From RYN-230 sp963718305 (GTDB lineage Bacteria > Actinomycetota > Actinomycetes > Streptosporangiales > Streptosporangiaceae): 64,000 nt of DNA. The notes beneath the pieces were generated by a model. That model ran no database searches. It was not told the DNA's origin and saw only the letters and a program-made list of their open reading frames with translations. The position numbers and the translations under genes are program-made. This document shows, piece by piece, positions 22,932 to 30,279 of the stretch (positions are counted from its first letter, which is position 1; each line of letters begins with the position of its first letter). Location: contig CAVQZG010000017.1 in NCBI GenBank assembly GCA_963718305.1, positions 186,001 through 250,000 of the forward strand. Reading direction: 5' to 3'.

Positions 22932-25586
22932 GTGGCTCCAGCAACTCCCCGGCTGATTGACCGGGGTGATCTTCTCGCTGCCCTGGATCGCGCGGCGGCG
23001 AGGAAGGTGACGATCATCTCGGCGCCGGCTGGCAGCGGGAAGACGTCGCTGCTGCACGTCTGGGCCGACCGTCCGGGTCAGCGGTACCGGCTCGCCGTGC
23101 TCCAGGTGCAACGCGATCAGCAAGACGCCCAGCAGTTCTGGCTGGCCCTGCTCGACACGGTTCGCCACGCCTCGGCCGCGACCGGCCGTGCGGCACCGCA
23201 AGCAGCGACGCCTGACTTCAATGCACCGGCCATGGTTGACCGGGTGCGAGCGGAGCTCGCCGATGCTCGTGGCGACATCACGTTGGTTATTGATGATCTC
23301 CACGAGCTGAATTCGCCAGAGGCGCTCGATCAGCTCACCCGGTTGCTGATCGACCTTCCCCCGAACGTGCACGCGATGCTGACCACGCGTCACGATCTGC
23401 CGCTGCGGCTGCATCAGTTGCGCCTGGCGGGCGAGCTGGCCGAGATCCGGGCGGTGGATCTGCGCTTCACCGAGCGCGAGACACGCGAGTTCCTGGATGC
23501 CTCGGGTATCGCGCTGTCCGAGGCCGGGGCAGCGCTGCTGCACCAGCGAACGGAGGGGTGGGCCGCGGGCCTGCGGCTCGCGGCGATCTCACTGGCCGGT
23601 CATCCCGACCCGGAGCGGTTCGTCGCGGAGTTCTCCGGCAGCGACCGCACGGTCGCCGAGTACCTGATCGCCGAAATGCTGGACCGCCAGCCAGCCGACG
23701 TCCAGGATCTGCTCCTGCGCACCTCCCTGCTCGACCGGGTCAACGGCGAGCTGGCGGACGTGCTGACCAGCCGCTCTGGCTCGGAACGGATCCTGCTGGA
23801 ACTGGAGGACGCGAACGCGTTTGTCGTGTCGCTGGACCCCGAGCGCACATGGTTCCGCTACCACCACCTATTCGGGGATCTGCTCCGGCTGGAGCTGCGC
23901 CGGACGCTGCCTGCGGAAGTGCCGGCGCTGCACCGGCGCGCCGCCGGATGGTTCACCTTCCAGGGCCAGGTGGTCGAGGCCATCCGGCACACGCAGGCGG
24001 CGGGCGACTGGGCTGAGGCGGCCCGGCTGCTGGCCGACCATTCGTTCAGCCTGACGCTCGACGGGCAGGCGCAGACCATGCAGGCGCTGGTGCGGGCCTT
24101 CCCGCCGGTCGAGGACCACCCCGAGCTGGCCCTGGTGCGCGCGATGGGTGACCTTGCTCAGGGGCGGCTGGACGAGGCGGCCGCCTACCTGACGGTCGCC
24201 GAGGCGCACGCCGAGACGGCGCCAGCGGATCGCCAGCGGCGCCTGCAGGTGGCGATCGCGTCGCTGAAGCTGTCGCTGGCCAGACGGCGCGGTCACCTGG
24301 CCAGCGTCATTGAGCAGGTCAGATTCCTGGCCTCCCCGGTGACCGGGCAGTCCGATGAGGACATCGCGCTGGGCAGCGACCTGCGGGCGGTGGCGCTGAT
24401 GAACCTGGGAATCGCCGAGGCGTGGTCCCTGGGGCTGCCAGACGCTGAACGCCACCTCCGGGAGGGCGCCGTCCTGGCCCGGGAGATCGCCCGGCCCTAT
24501 CTCGAGGTCAGCTGCCTGGCGCAGCTCGCGTTCGCGTATATCTTCCATGGTGCGGCCAGGCCGACGATCCACCCGTTCGCCATGACCCAGGCGCGCTGTC
24601 GTGAGGCGATAGCGCTCGCCGAGCGGTACGGCTGGGGCGCGGAGCCGGTGATCGCACCCGCGCTGATGACGCTCGCCGGCACGCTGGTGTGGACGGGTGA
24701 GTTCGACGAGGCCGAGCGGTGGCTACAGCGCACCGAACGAGCTCTGCAAACAGACACCGGGCCGGACATCAGGCTGCTGCTGCACCAGACGGCCGGGATA
24801 CTGCACGCTGGCCGCGGCCGCCGCCACGAGGCGCTCGAGGAGCTCGGCGCGGCCGAGAAGCTGGGATCGCAGCTGGAGGGATCACAGGCGCTGGCGAGCC
24901 AGATGACCGGGTGGATGGTGGCCACCCAAGCCCGCCTGGGGATGGCCGCCGAGGCCCGCGCCGCCCTCGCGGCGCTCGATGACGAGCGGGCCGGCTCCGG
25001 TGAGATACGTAATGCCCGCGCGGTGATCTGCCTCACCGAAGGCGATCCGGCCGGGGCCCTCGGCGCGGTGCGGGAGGTGCTGGACGGCACGGCACCGGTC
25101 CTCGGGTACGTCACGGTCATCGAGGCTCAGCTGCTGGCCGGGCTGGCCCACCGTGAGCTCGGTGACCCGCGCGCGGCGAACCAGGCGGCTGAACGGGCGC
25201 TGGCCCTGGCGGAGTCTGACCGGCTGGTCCTGCCGTTCGCGATGACCGGCTCCCGCGAGCTGCTCGAGGCGCTGCCCCGTCATGAGACAGCACACGCCGC
25301 GCTGCTCGCCGACATCCTCGGTGTCCTGCACGGCTCATCCCCGGCGGCCACACAGCAGTCCCCATTGCCGCCGGCGGGGGAGCTCAGCCCGGGCGAGCTC
25401 AGGGTGCTGCGATATCTCCCGACGAATTTGTCCCGGCCGCAGATCGCAGGCGAACTATCCGTCTCGCCGAACACCGTCAGCACGCACCTCCGCAGCATCT
25501 ACGCCAAGCTCCAGGTCCGGGACCGCTCCTCGGCCGTGCAGCGCGCCCGGGAGCTGCGGCTGCTGGCCGCTGGCCGCGCGCGCTAG
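22932..25586 (+). CDS. LAL-type (MalT-like) LuxR-family transcriptional regulator
   Basis: About 884 residues from GTG 22932; the frame is open upstream to 22830 but conservation begins at TPRLIDRGDLLAALDRA. The P-loop is SAPAGSGKTSLL and the Walker B strand ITLVIDDLHEL, followed by the STAND-ATPase sensor region MLTTRHDLPLRLHQLRLAGE. A long helical-repeat middle (TPR/MalT-like) precedes the C-terminal LuxR helix-turn-helix (LSPGELRVLRYLPTNLSRPQ, then SVSPNTVSTHLRSIYAKL). Such large ATP-dependent activators switch on a target operon after binding a ligand. No obvious target is adjacent. Confidence 0.92.
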   Translation: MAPATPRLIDRGDLLAALDRAAARKVTIISAPAGSGKTSLLHVWADRPGQRYRLAVLQVQRDQQDAQQFWLALLDTVRHASAATGRAAPQAATPDFNAPAMVDRVRAELADARGDITLVIDDLHELNSPEALDQLTRLLIDLPPNVHAMLTTRHDLPLRLHQLRLAGELAEIRAVDLRFTERETREFLDASGIALSEAGAALLHQRTEGWAAGLRLAAISLAGHPDPERFVAEFSGSDRTVAEYLIAEMLDRQPADVQDLLLRTSLLDRVNGELADVLTSRSGSERILLELEDANAFVVSLDPERTWFRYHHLFGDLLRLELRRTLPAEVPALHRRAAGWFTFQGQVVEAIRHTQAAGDWAEAARLLADHSFSLTLDGQAQTMQALVRAFPPVEDHPELALVRAMGDLAQGRLDEAAAYLTVAEAHAETAPADRQRRLQVAIASLKLSLARRRGHLASVIEQVRFLASPVTGQSDEDIALGSDLRAVALMNLGIAEAWSLGLPDAERHLREGAVLAREIARPYLEVSCLAQLAFAYIFHGAARPTIHPFAMTQARCREAIALAERYGWGAEPVIAPALMTLAGTLVWTGEFDEAERWLQRTERALQTDTGPDIRLLLHQTAGILHAGRGRRHEALEELGAAEKLGSQLEGSQALASQMTGWMVATQARLGMAAEARAALAALDDERAGSGEIRNARAVICLTEGDPAGALGAVREVLDGTAPVLGYVTVIEAQLLAGLAHRELGDPRAANQAAERALALAESDRLVLPFAMTGSRELLEALPRHETAHAALLADILGVLHGSSPAATQQSPLPPAGELSPGELRVLRYLPTNLSRPQIAGELSVSPNTVSTHLRSIYAKLQVRDRSSAVQRARELRLLAAGRAR

Positions 25587-25664
25587 CCCGGCGGTCACGG
25601 ACCCGGTGGACGGACACCGCTGCGATTTGGTGATGATCCGCGGGTTTGCGGGTAGCGGTGGGGG

Positions 25665-26909
25665 ATGCAGCGCAGTGTGGTGATCGGGCGTACGCGGCGG
25701 GGCGGCGCGGGGGCGTGGTGGTCGCGGCTGCCGGCGCCGTTTCAGCCTGCGTCGTCCGGGCCGGTCCGGTACTGGCAGGACCGTGGCCGGGTGGCGGCCA
25801 AATGCGCCCTGGCGGCGATGGCGGCCTGGGCGCTGGCCCGGTATGCGGCGGGCCAGCAAGACCCTTACTTTGCTCCTCTTGCGGCGCTGCTGGGCGTATC
25901 CCCTACGGTGGCCCGGTCTTTGCGCGAGGGCATCCAGTACGTGGCCGGTTTCGTGCTCGGCGCCGTGCTGGCGATTCCGGTGGCCCTGGTGCTGGGTCCG
26001 TCGATCGCCGGTATCGCGGTGGTCGTGCTGGCCGGGGTGGTGATCGGCAGCTGGCGCCGGCTGGGCGGGCAGAGCACTCAGGTTACCTTCACGGCACTGT
26101 TCGTTCTGCTGATAGGCGGCTACCAGCCGCTGCACTATCTCGACCCCCGACTGATCGATGTGGGTATCGGGGTGGTCACCGGGCTCGCGGTCAATGTCCT
26201 GGTGTTCCCGCCGCTGCAGCTGCGCCCAGCCGAGCACGCGGTCCGGCAATGGGGTGCTGATGTCGCCGCCGCCCTGGACGACCTGGCCAGCGCGGCGGCC
26301 GGCCGATACTCCCCGGGGAAGTCCTGGCCGCAGCACGAGCGAAGGCTCAGCGAGGCGGCGGAGCAGGCCCGCGCCGCTGCGCGGAACGCGCGGGAGAGCC
26401 TGCGGTGGAACCCGCGGGCCAGAGTCGAGCGGGCCGTGCCGCGGCCCGACGGCGTGGTGCTCGATTCCCTGGAGGAACTGACCGCCCGGACCCGGGCCGT
26501 CGCCCGGGTCCTGATGGACGCTGCCGGAGACGAGCCGCTCGACCTCCCGGCGTCATTCGGCGAGAGCTACGCCGCGATGCTGCGGACGCTCACCGGCCCG
26601 GTCCGCCAGCTGGCCGACCTGCGATCTGCCCCGCCGGACCGTGATGAACTGGCTGGCGCCTCTGGCTGCCAGGACCACCTGGAGCGCCAGGCCGGGCAGA
26701 TCGCCGGGAGCACCGGCACAGACAACCCCGCCCGGCACCTGGCCGACCTCAGCAGACAGCTCGTTAGTGAACTAGCCCGAAAATCGGCCGACCGCAACCG
26801 GGCTGCGATGACCGCCGACAGCAGGCACAGCCGGAACACGTCGCCCAGTCAGCCGAAAGGCCTGAAGTCAACCGTCAGGCGAGCTAATGCGTGGGATTCG
26901 CGCGGCTGA
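25665..26909 (+). CDS. FUSC-family (aromatic-acid exporter-like) membrane protein
   Basis: 414 residues. Hydrophobic helices span about residues 40-190 (CALAAMAAWALARYAAGQQD, FAPLAALLGVSPTVARSLRE, FVLGAVLAIPVALVLG, VTFTALFVLLIGGYQPLHYL, GVVTGLAVNVLVFPPLQLRP). A cytoplasmic helical part follows (AAEQARAAARNARESLRWNP). The VNVLVFPPLQLRPAEHAV segment at the membrane exit is characteristic of FUSC/ArAE proteins, which export aromatic acids or similar compounds. The 3' end of the gene has a diverged second copy at 27463-27522. Confidence 0.87.
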   Translation: MQRSVVIGRTRRGGAGAWWSRLPAPFQPASSGPVRYWQDRGRVAAKCALAAMAAWALARYAAGQQDPYFAPLAALLGVSPTVARSLREGIQYVAGFVLGAVLAIPVALVLGPSIAGIAVVVLAGVVIGSWRRLGGQSTQVTFTALFVLLIGGYQPLHYLDPRLIDVGIGVVTGLAVNVLVFPPLQLRPAEHAVRQWGADVAAALDDLASAAAGRYSPGKSWPQHERRLSEAAEQARAAARNARESLRWNPRARVERAVPRPDGVVLDSLEELTARTRAVARVLMDAAGDEPLDLPASFGESYAAMLRTLTGPVRQLADLRSAPPDRDELAGASGCQDHLERQAGQIAGSTGTDNPARHLADLSRQLVSELARKSADRNRAAMTADSRHSRNTSPSQPKGLKSTVRRANAWDSRG

Positions 26910-27075
26910 GACCTCGCCCAACCGTCGCGGCTCACCGGCCCGCCCACTCACCACGGGTCCGGGCTAGGGGCTCGTGACGTCCACCAGGTGTCTCTGGTCA
27001 AGAACCTCGGCATCCAAGGCCGGAGCGGATGTCGGTGCCACCGGCCTAATTGCTCACTTTGCCCTGTAGGAATCC

Positions 27076-27324
27076 TCAGGCCAGGGCTCGGCCGACGAGG
27101 TGGCGATTCTTCTCCAGAGTCCCAGGGAGCACCGTGAAGTGCACCTGGCCGTCCTCGTCCACGGCCATAACCCGGACCACTGCCTTGCCGAAGCGGTTGC
27201 CCGCGACCAACAGCACTCCAGGCCGTACCTGAGCAGCATCACGGGCCTCGCTCAAGCTCGACCAGCCGAGCCCGTCATCGTCCTCAGCGTTGAGGTCAGC
27301 TACCAAGTCGATCTCCGGCTCCAT
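27076..27324 (-). CDS. Hypothetical acidic protein
   Basis: 82 residues from ATG 27324, chosen because a strong GGAGGAGG ribosome-binding site precedes it by 4 bp. The sequence is MEPEIDLVADLNAEDDDGLG with a basic C-terminal half containing LLVAGNRFGKAVVRVMAVDE and VHFTVLPGTLEKNRHLV, probably a small beta-barrel. No family recognised. It lies between the FUSC gene and the left end of the integrated element. Confidence 0.68.
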   Translation of the reverse strand: MEPEIDLVADLNAEDDDGLGWSSLSEARDAAQVRPGVLLVAGNRFGKAVVRVMAVDEDGQVHFTVLPGTLEKNRHLVGRALA

Positions 27325-27531
27325 CGCGCCTCCTCCAGCACCGACAAATCGAGGCCCAGCTCTATCGCAGCGAACCGGCCGATCGGTACCGTGGAACTGC
27401 GGTAACGCAGCAGGTGAAGAGCACCGCAAGGGTAACGATGTCCGTCAGTTTTAGATGGCATCAGCCGGAACACCGTCAACCATCAGCCGAAGGGCACAAA
27501 TCAAGCCTCAGGCGAACTGATACACGGTCTG

Positions 27532-27577
27532 GTGGGGCGGGTGGGGCTCGAACCCACGACCGACGGATTATGAGTCC
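27532..27577. repeat. Distal attachment site of the element (tRNA 3' fragment)
   Basis: A 46-bp perfect copy of 37090-37135. It contains the tRNA 3' half from the anticodon loop to the acceptor end but is followed by unrelated sequence (AATCCGCCAG), so it is not a functional tRNA. Confidence 0.92.
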
Positions 27578-27657
27578 AATCCGCCAGCAGGCCCCGTCAG
27601 GGCCGCTGAGCCTGCGCAGACGCATGTTCAAGCTTTTCAGTTGCTTAGGCCGATTTA

Positions 27658-27670
27658 GGCACGTATTGGG
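27658..27670 (+). repeat. Putative integrase arm site, left
   Basis: GGCACGTATTGGG, identical and in the same orientation at 36959-36971. Each lies about 80-120 bp inside the respective attachment site, the place expected for arm-type integrase or Xis binding. Confidence 0.55.
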
Positions 27671-27750
27671 TATGATCATGGTCGGCCGTGGTCGTCCAGT
27701 GGGGTAGATCGCGTGGGCCCAGGTGATCGTCAGCGGGACAACCGGAGTAT

Positions 27751-27987
27751 CTAAGTTGAGTCTGTGCTGACGTAGGTGCCGCGCCGGGGGACGGTGAAGA
27801 CCAAGCCTTCATCGCGGAGGATCTCGACAGCGCGAAGCACAGTGTCCCGGCCTACATCGTGCTCTTGCTGAAGTTGCTTCACGGACGGCAGCGGCCCGTT
27901 CCGCCATTCGCCTTTGGCGATCCTGGCCCTGAGGATGGCGGCTAGCTGCTGGTACGCCGGTTCCGGTGCTCCGTGATCAACGGTCAC
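27751..27987 (-). CDS. GntR-family winged-helix regulator of the element
   Basis: 78 residues, essentially the DNA-binding domain alone: PAYQQLAAILRARIAKGEW, LPSVKQLQQEHDVGRDTVLR, AVEILRDEGLVFTVPRRGTYV. No effector domain follows, as in the short GntR regulators of actinomycete integrative elements (KorSA-like). Its promoter region holds a TGATCAAGT/ACTTGATCA inverted repeat shared with the divergent 61-residue gene, so it probably represses both. Confidence 0.9.
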   Translation of the reverse strand: MTVDHGAPEPAYQQLAAILRARIAKGEWRNGPLPSVKQLQQEHDVGRDTVLRAVEILRDEGLVFTVPRRGTYVSTDST

Positions 27988-27988
27988 A

Positions 27989-28024
27989 TGATCAAGTTAG
28001 ATCACCCAAGATCAGACTTGATCA
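27989..28024. promoter_or_regulatory. Inverted-repeat operator between divergent GntR and small gene
   Basis: TGATCAAGT (27989-27997) and ACTTGATCA (28016-28024) are perfect 9-bp arms; AGATCA half-sites lie between them and another TGATCAA sits at 27974. A -10-like TATACT follows at 28061-28066 for the plus-strand gene. A likely GntR target. Confidence 0.6.
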
Positions 28025-28139
28025 CGTGGTATATCTGCTCTGCTCTGTACTACTCTGCTCTATACTGTTAATCGTGGCTTATGGACTGGGTGGGACGGCG
28101 CAACGGGCGACGGACAACCGCGTGAGACTCCGCGGATCC

Positions 28140-28325
28140 ATGTACGACGAAGTCCCAGACTGGTGGCCCTACGCGGCCGAGTTCCCGCAGTGGCACGTCT
28201 GGCGAGGTATCTGCGGCCTGGTCTATGCCAGACGTCCCCGCACTAGCCCGCCCGTCGTTGTACGCGGTGAGGATGCCGTGGATCTACGTGACCAGATCAG
28301 ACGAGCAGAGGGCTTGATGACCTGA
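28140..28325 (+). CDS. Small conserved protein divergent from the GntR regulator
   Basis: 61 residues from ATG 28140 (MYDEVPDWWPYAAEFPQWHV); a GTG at 28122 would add six. The pattern WPYAAEFPQWHVWRGICGL, YARRPRTSPPVVVRG and LRDQIRRAEG is one I recognise from small actinobacterial proteins often paired with a GntR-type regulator. Their function is unknown to me. It reads away from the GntR gene across the shared operator. Confidence 0.72.
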   Translation: MYDEVPDWWPYAAEFPQWHVWRGICGLVYARRPRTSPPVVVRGEDAVDLRDQIRRAEGLMT

Positions 28326-28432
28326 TCCAGACGGGAACTCACCCGCGCCTGCCAATGACTCCGGTCGCTAGAGGCGCATTGAACCGTTGCTGCTGACCCG
28401 CGCCCTGCTCCTGGACCTCCTCCACTCCGAAG

Positions 28433-28575
28433 CCGCGGATTAAAAGCTTGAGCGTACGGGGTTCACTGAGGTTCATAGACGTTCGCGCCGCAGGTCAGGC
28501 CCGGCGCGTGTAGCGCGGTGACCCGTGTCGAACTGCGGTGAACTGCAACCCGAACTGCAACCCTGGATGCCGGTG
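28433..28575. other. tRNA-3'-like remnant plus flank resembling 32325-32475
   Basis: The minus strand reads CTTTTAATCCGCGG, like an anticodon loop with TTT and the start of its 3' stem, after a GCTTGAGCG-type flank. The next 100 bp (GGTGAACTGCAACCC, then AACTGCAACCCTGG) match the DNA next to a second tRNA-like fragment at 32316. Probably an old attachment-site scar, not an RNA gene. Confidence 0.4.
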
Positions 28576-28586
28576 GTCACGATAGG

Positions 28587-29010
28587 TCAGGCGGCCGGGG
28601 CCTGCAGGGTGCCTCGATCGACCCTCGACTCGTCACGATTTCCGTAGCGCTCGCGCAGCGCCTGCCAGGCCTCCAGCTTCTCCGGCCGCATCCGCTGGCC
28701 GTCATACAGGTCGGGCACACCGCAGCCGAAGACCTTGTCCTCGCCCGGCCCCAGGAACTCCACCCCCAAGCCCTCCTGCCCAGGAAAGGACGGGAACAGG
28801 TAAGGCCCGCGCTCGAAACCGGACTCCGATGATCTGATCGACCCGCACGTCTACCGTCCAGCTCGCCGCGTCGGCGCCGAGTCTGACGTGCCACCACCGC
28901 CGGTCGGCGGGTCCGCGGAACACCGGCGTGATCACTGCGGTCAGGTGCGCGACGGCAAAGTCGTCGCCAAAAACGAAGACCAGCTGCCCCAACCCCGACA
29001 GGTCCGCCAT
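28587..29010 (-). pseudogene. Frameshifted hypothetical protein gene
   Basis: From ATG 29010 the frame reads LGQLVFVFGDDFAVAHLTAV, then DRRWWHVRLGADAASWTVDV and DQIIGVRF. Removing one base of the AAA run at 28816-28818 continues it as ERGPYLFPSFPGQEGLGVEF and LGPGEDKVFGCGVPDLYDG to the stop at 28587. That gives about 140 residues of a small beta-rich protein. I do not recognise the family. Likely decayed cargo of the element. Confidence 0.6.
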
Positions 29011-29337
29011 CAGATGTTCTAGCTCGCTGGCGGGCTCACTGATGCTTGCGGCCTTGCTCGTCTTGTGCTCCCCAAGTCAGTGCCGTTACTGGCTGGCAAC
29101 ACGGCGCCGCGCAAGATCGATACCCGGCGACCCAGCGAACTGAAGCTTGAGAGAGCCCAGCCTGAACCCCTGCCTGCAAAGCATGGCCAAGATGGCCAGC
29201 ACTGTCCACGGCCTGGTATGGAGTGGGGCGGGTGGCCCTGCGCAGGCCTCTGATGCAGGGAAGACCGCCCCTGACCTGTGGGTCGGTGGTGATCCGCTCG
29301 AATGTCACAGTTCGGTCCTAACTTTAAGATCGGGAAC
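29011..29337. other. Non-coding stretch inside the element
   Basis: No supported gene; open frames here have no motif or ribosome-binding site. It presumably includes the promoter of the DUF2442 remnant, with an AT-rich TCCTAACTTTAAGATCG just before its ATG. Confidence 0.4.
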
Positions 29338-29460
29338 ATGGACGAGAACTACCTCCCGGTCGTGGTGGGTGCCGCGGTGGTCGGTGACTGGGTGCTGCGG
29401 CTGCTGTTCAGCGACGGCACGGTCGGGGATGTTAACTTCTCGTCCGAGCGCCGCAAGGAG
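29338..29460 (+). pseudogene. Truncated DUF2442-like gene
   Basis: ATG 29338 opens MDENYLPVVVGAAVVGDWVL, then RLLFSDGTVGDVNFS, the N-terminal signature of DUF2442 antitoxin-like proteins (VLRLLFSDGTVGDV). After NFSSERRKE the sequence stops resembling the family, where a normal member would go on for about 40 residues. The break marks the left edge of the FkbM-bearing segment. Confidence 0.6.
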
Positions 29461-29554
29461 AGACGACCTGACCAGTTACGCTTACGAGAGGTCGAAATCA
29501 GGTGTTGTCGCTCCCTTGGCAGGAAGAGTCTTCGCTTTATCGCAGGAGGATCCT

Positions 29555-30268
29555 ATGGTATTCGTGACCGTTATGGACGGTAAGGCATCTGCGCAATCGC
29601 AATTCAAGCACCTTGCCGCGCTGTTAAAGACCTACGAGGCCGACTGTGTCTTGGATGTCGGAGCTCACGTTGGCGAGTTTGCATCCGCCCTGAGGCATGC
29701 TGGGTATTCAGGACCGATTATCTCCTTTGAGCCAGTCAATGACTATTTCAAGCGGCTCGAGGCGGTTGCGGCGCCCGACCCGAAATGGTGGGTGTATCGT
29801 GCAGCGCTTGGCCTGGATACCGGCGATCGCCCAATGAATGTAATGGACGGTACCGGTAGCAGCTTCTTGTCGCCGAATCAGTACGCGATGCGGTGCTGGC
29901 CAGAGTGGCACTCTGCCTACATCGAGAAAGTGCCAATGCGACGACTAAGCGAAATGATGGAAATGTTCTTCCCGAGCATTGGCGTGTCACGGCCCTTTCT
30001 CAAGCTGGATACGCAAGGCTATGACATAGAGGTCTTCCGGGGCGCGGGCGACCGTATCCATGAGATCGTTGGAATCCAGTGCGAGCTTTCTCTTATTCCG
30101 CTTTACGAAGGAATGCCAGCGATCGAGGACGCACTAGGTGTTTTCCGGGGAGCCGGGTTCGACGTGACTGGCTTCTTTCCGGTTGCTGTGGAAAACGCAA
30201 CCGCGCGGCTGCTAGAGGTGGACTGCGTGATGATCCGCACTCAAGCACTGCCTCGTCACCGGGTTTGA
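29555..30268 (+). CDS. FkbM-family SAM-dependent methyltransferase
   Basis: 237 residues from ATG 29555 with AGGAGGA just upstream. The FkbM hallmarks are CVLDVGAHVGEFASALRHAG (motif I), IISFEPVNDYFKRLEA (motif II), RPFLKLDTQGYDIEVFRGAG and GIQCELSLIPLYEGMP. Family members O-methylate sugars or natural products. Codon use and base composition are visibly less GC-biased than in the chromosomal genes around it, and the upstream gene was cut off where this segment begins; both suggest recent acquisition. It converges on the MFS gene, 12 bp from its stop. Confidence 0.92.
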   Translation: MVFVTVMDGKASAQSQFKHLAALLKTYEADCVLDVGAHVGEFASALRHAGYSGPIISFEPVNDYFKRLEAVAAPDPKWWVYRAALGLDTGDRPMNVMDGTGSSFLSPNQYAMRCWPEWHSAYIEKVPMRRLSEMMEMFFPSIGVSRPFLKLDTQGYDIEVFRGAGDRIHEIVGIQCELSLIPLYEGMPAIEDALGVFRGAGFDVTGFFPVAVENATARLLEVDCVMIRTQALPRHRV

Positions 30269-30279
30269 CTTTATTCGGA

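Noticed and set aside
27535..27590. Apparent second tRNA gene
   Set aside because: Only the 3' half is present; downstream of the anticodon loop the sequence does not form the 5' half. It is an attachment-site copy.
28577..28897. 107-codon minus-strand frame in the element
   Set aside because: It is out of register with the readable protein fragments on either side of the lesion at 28816 and has a shadow composition.
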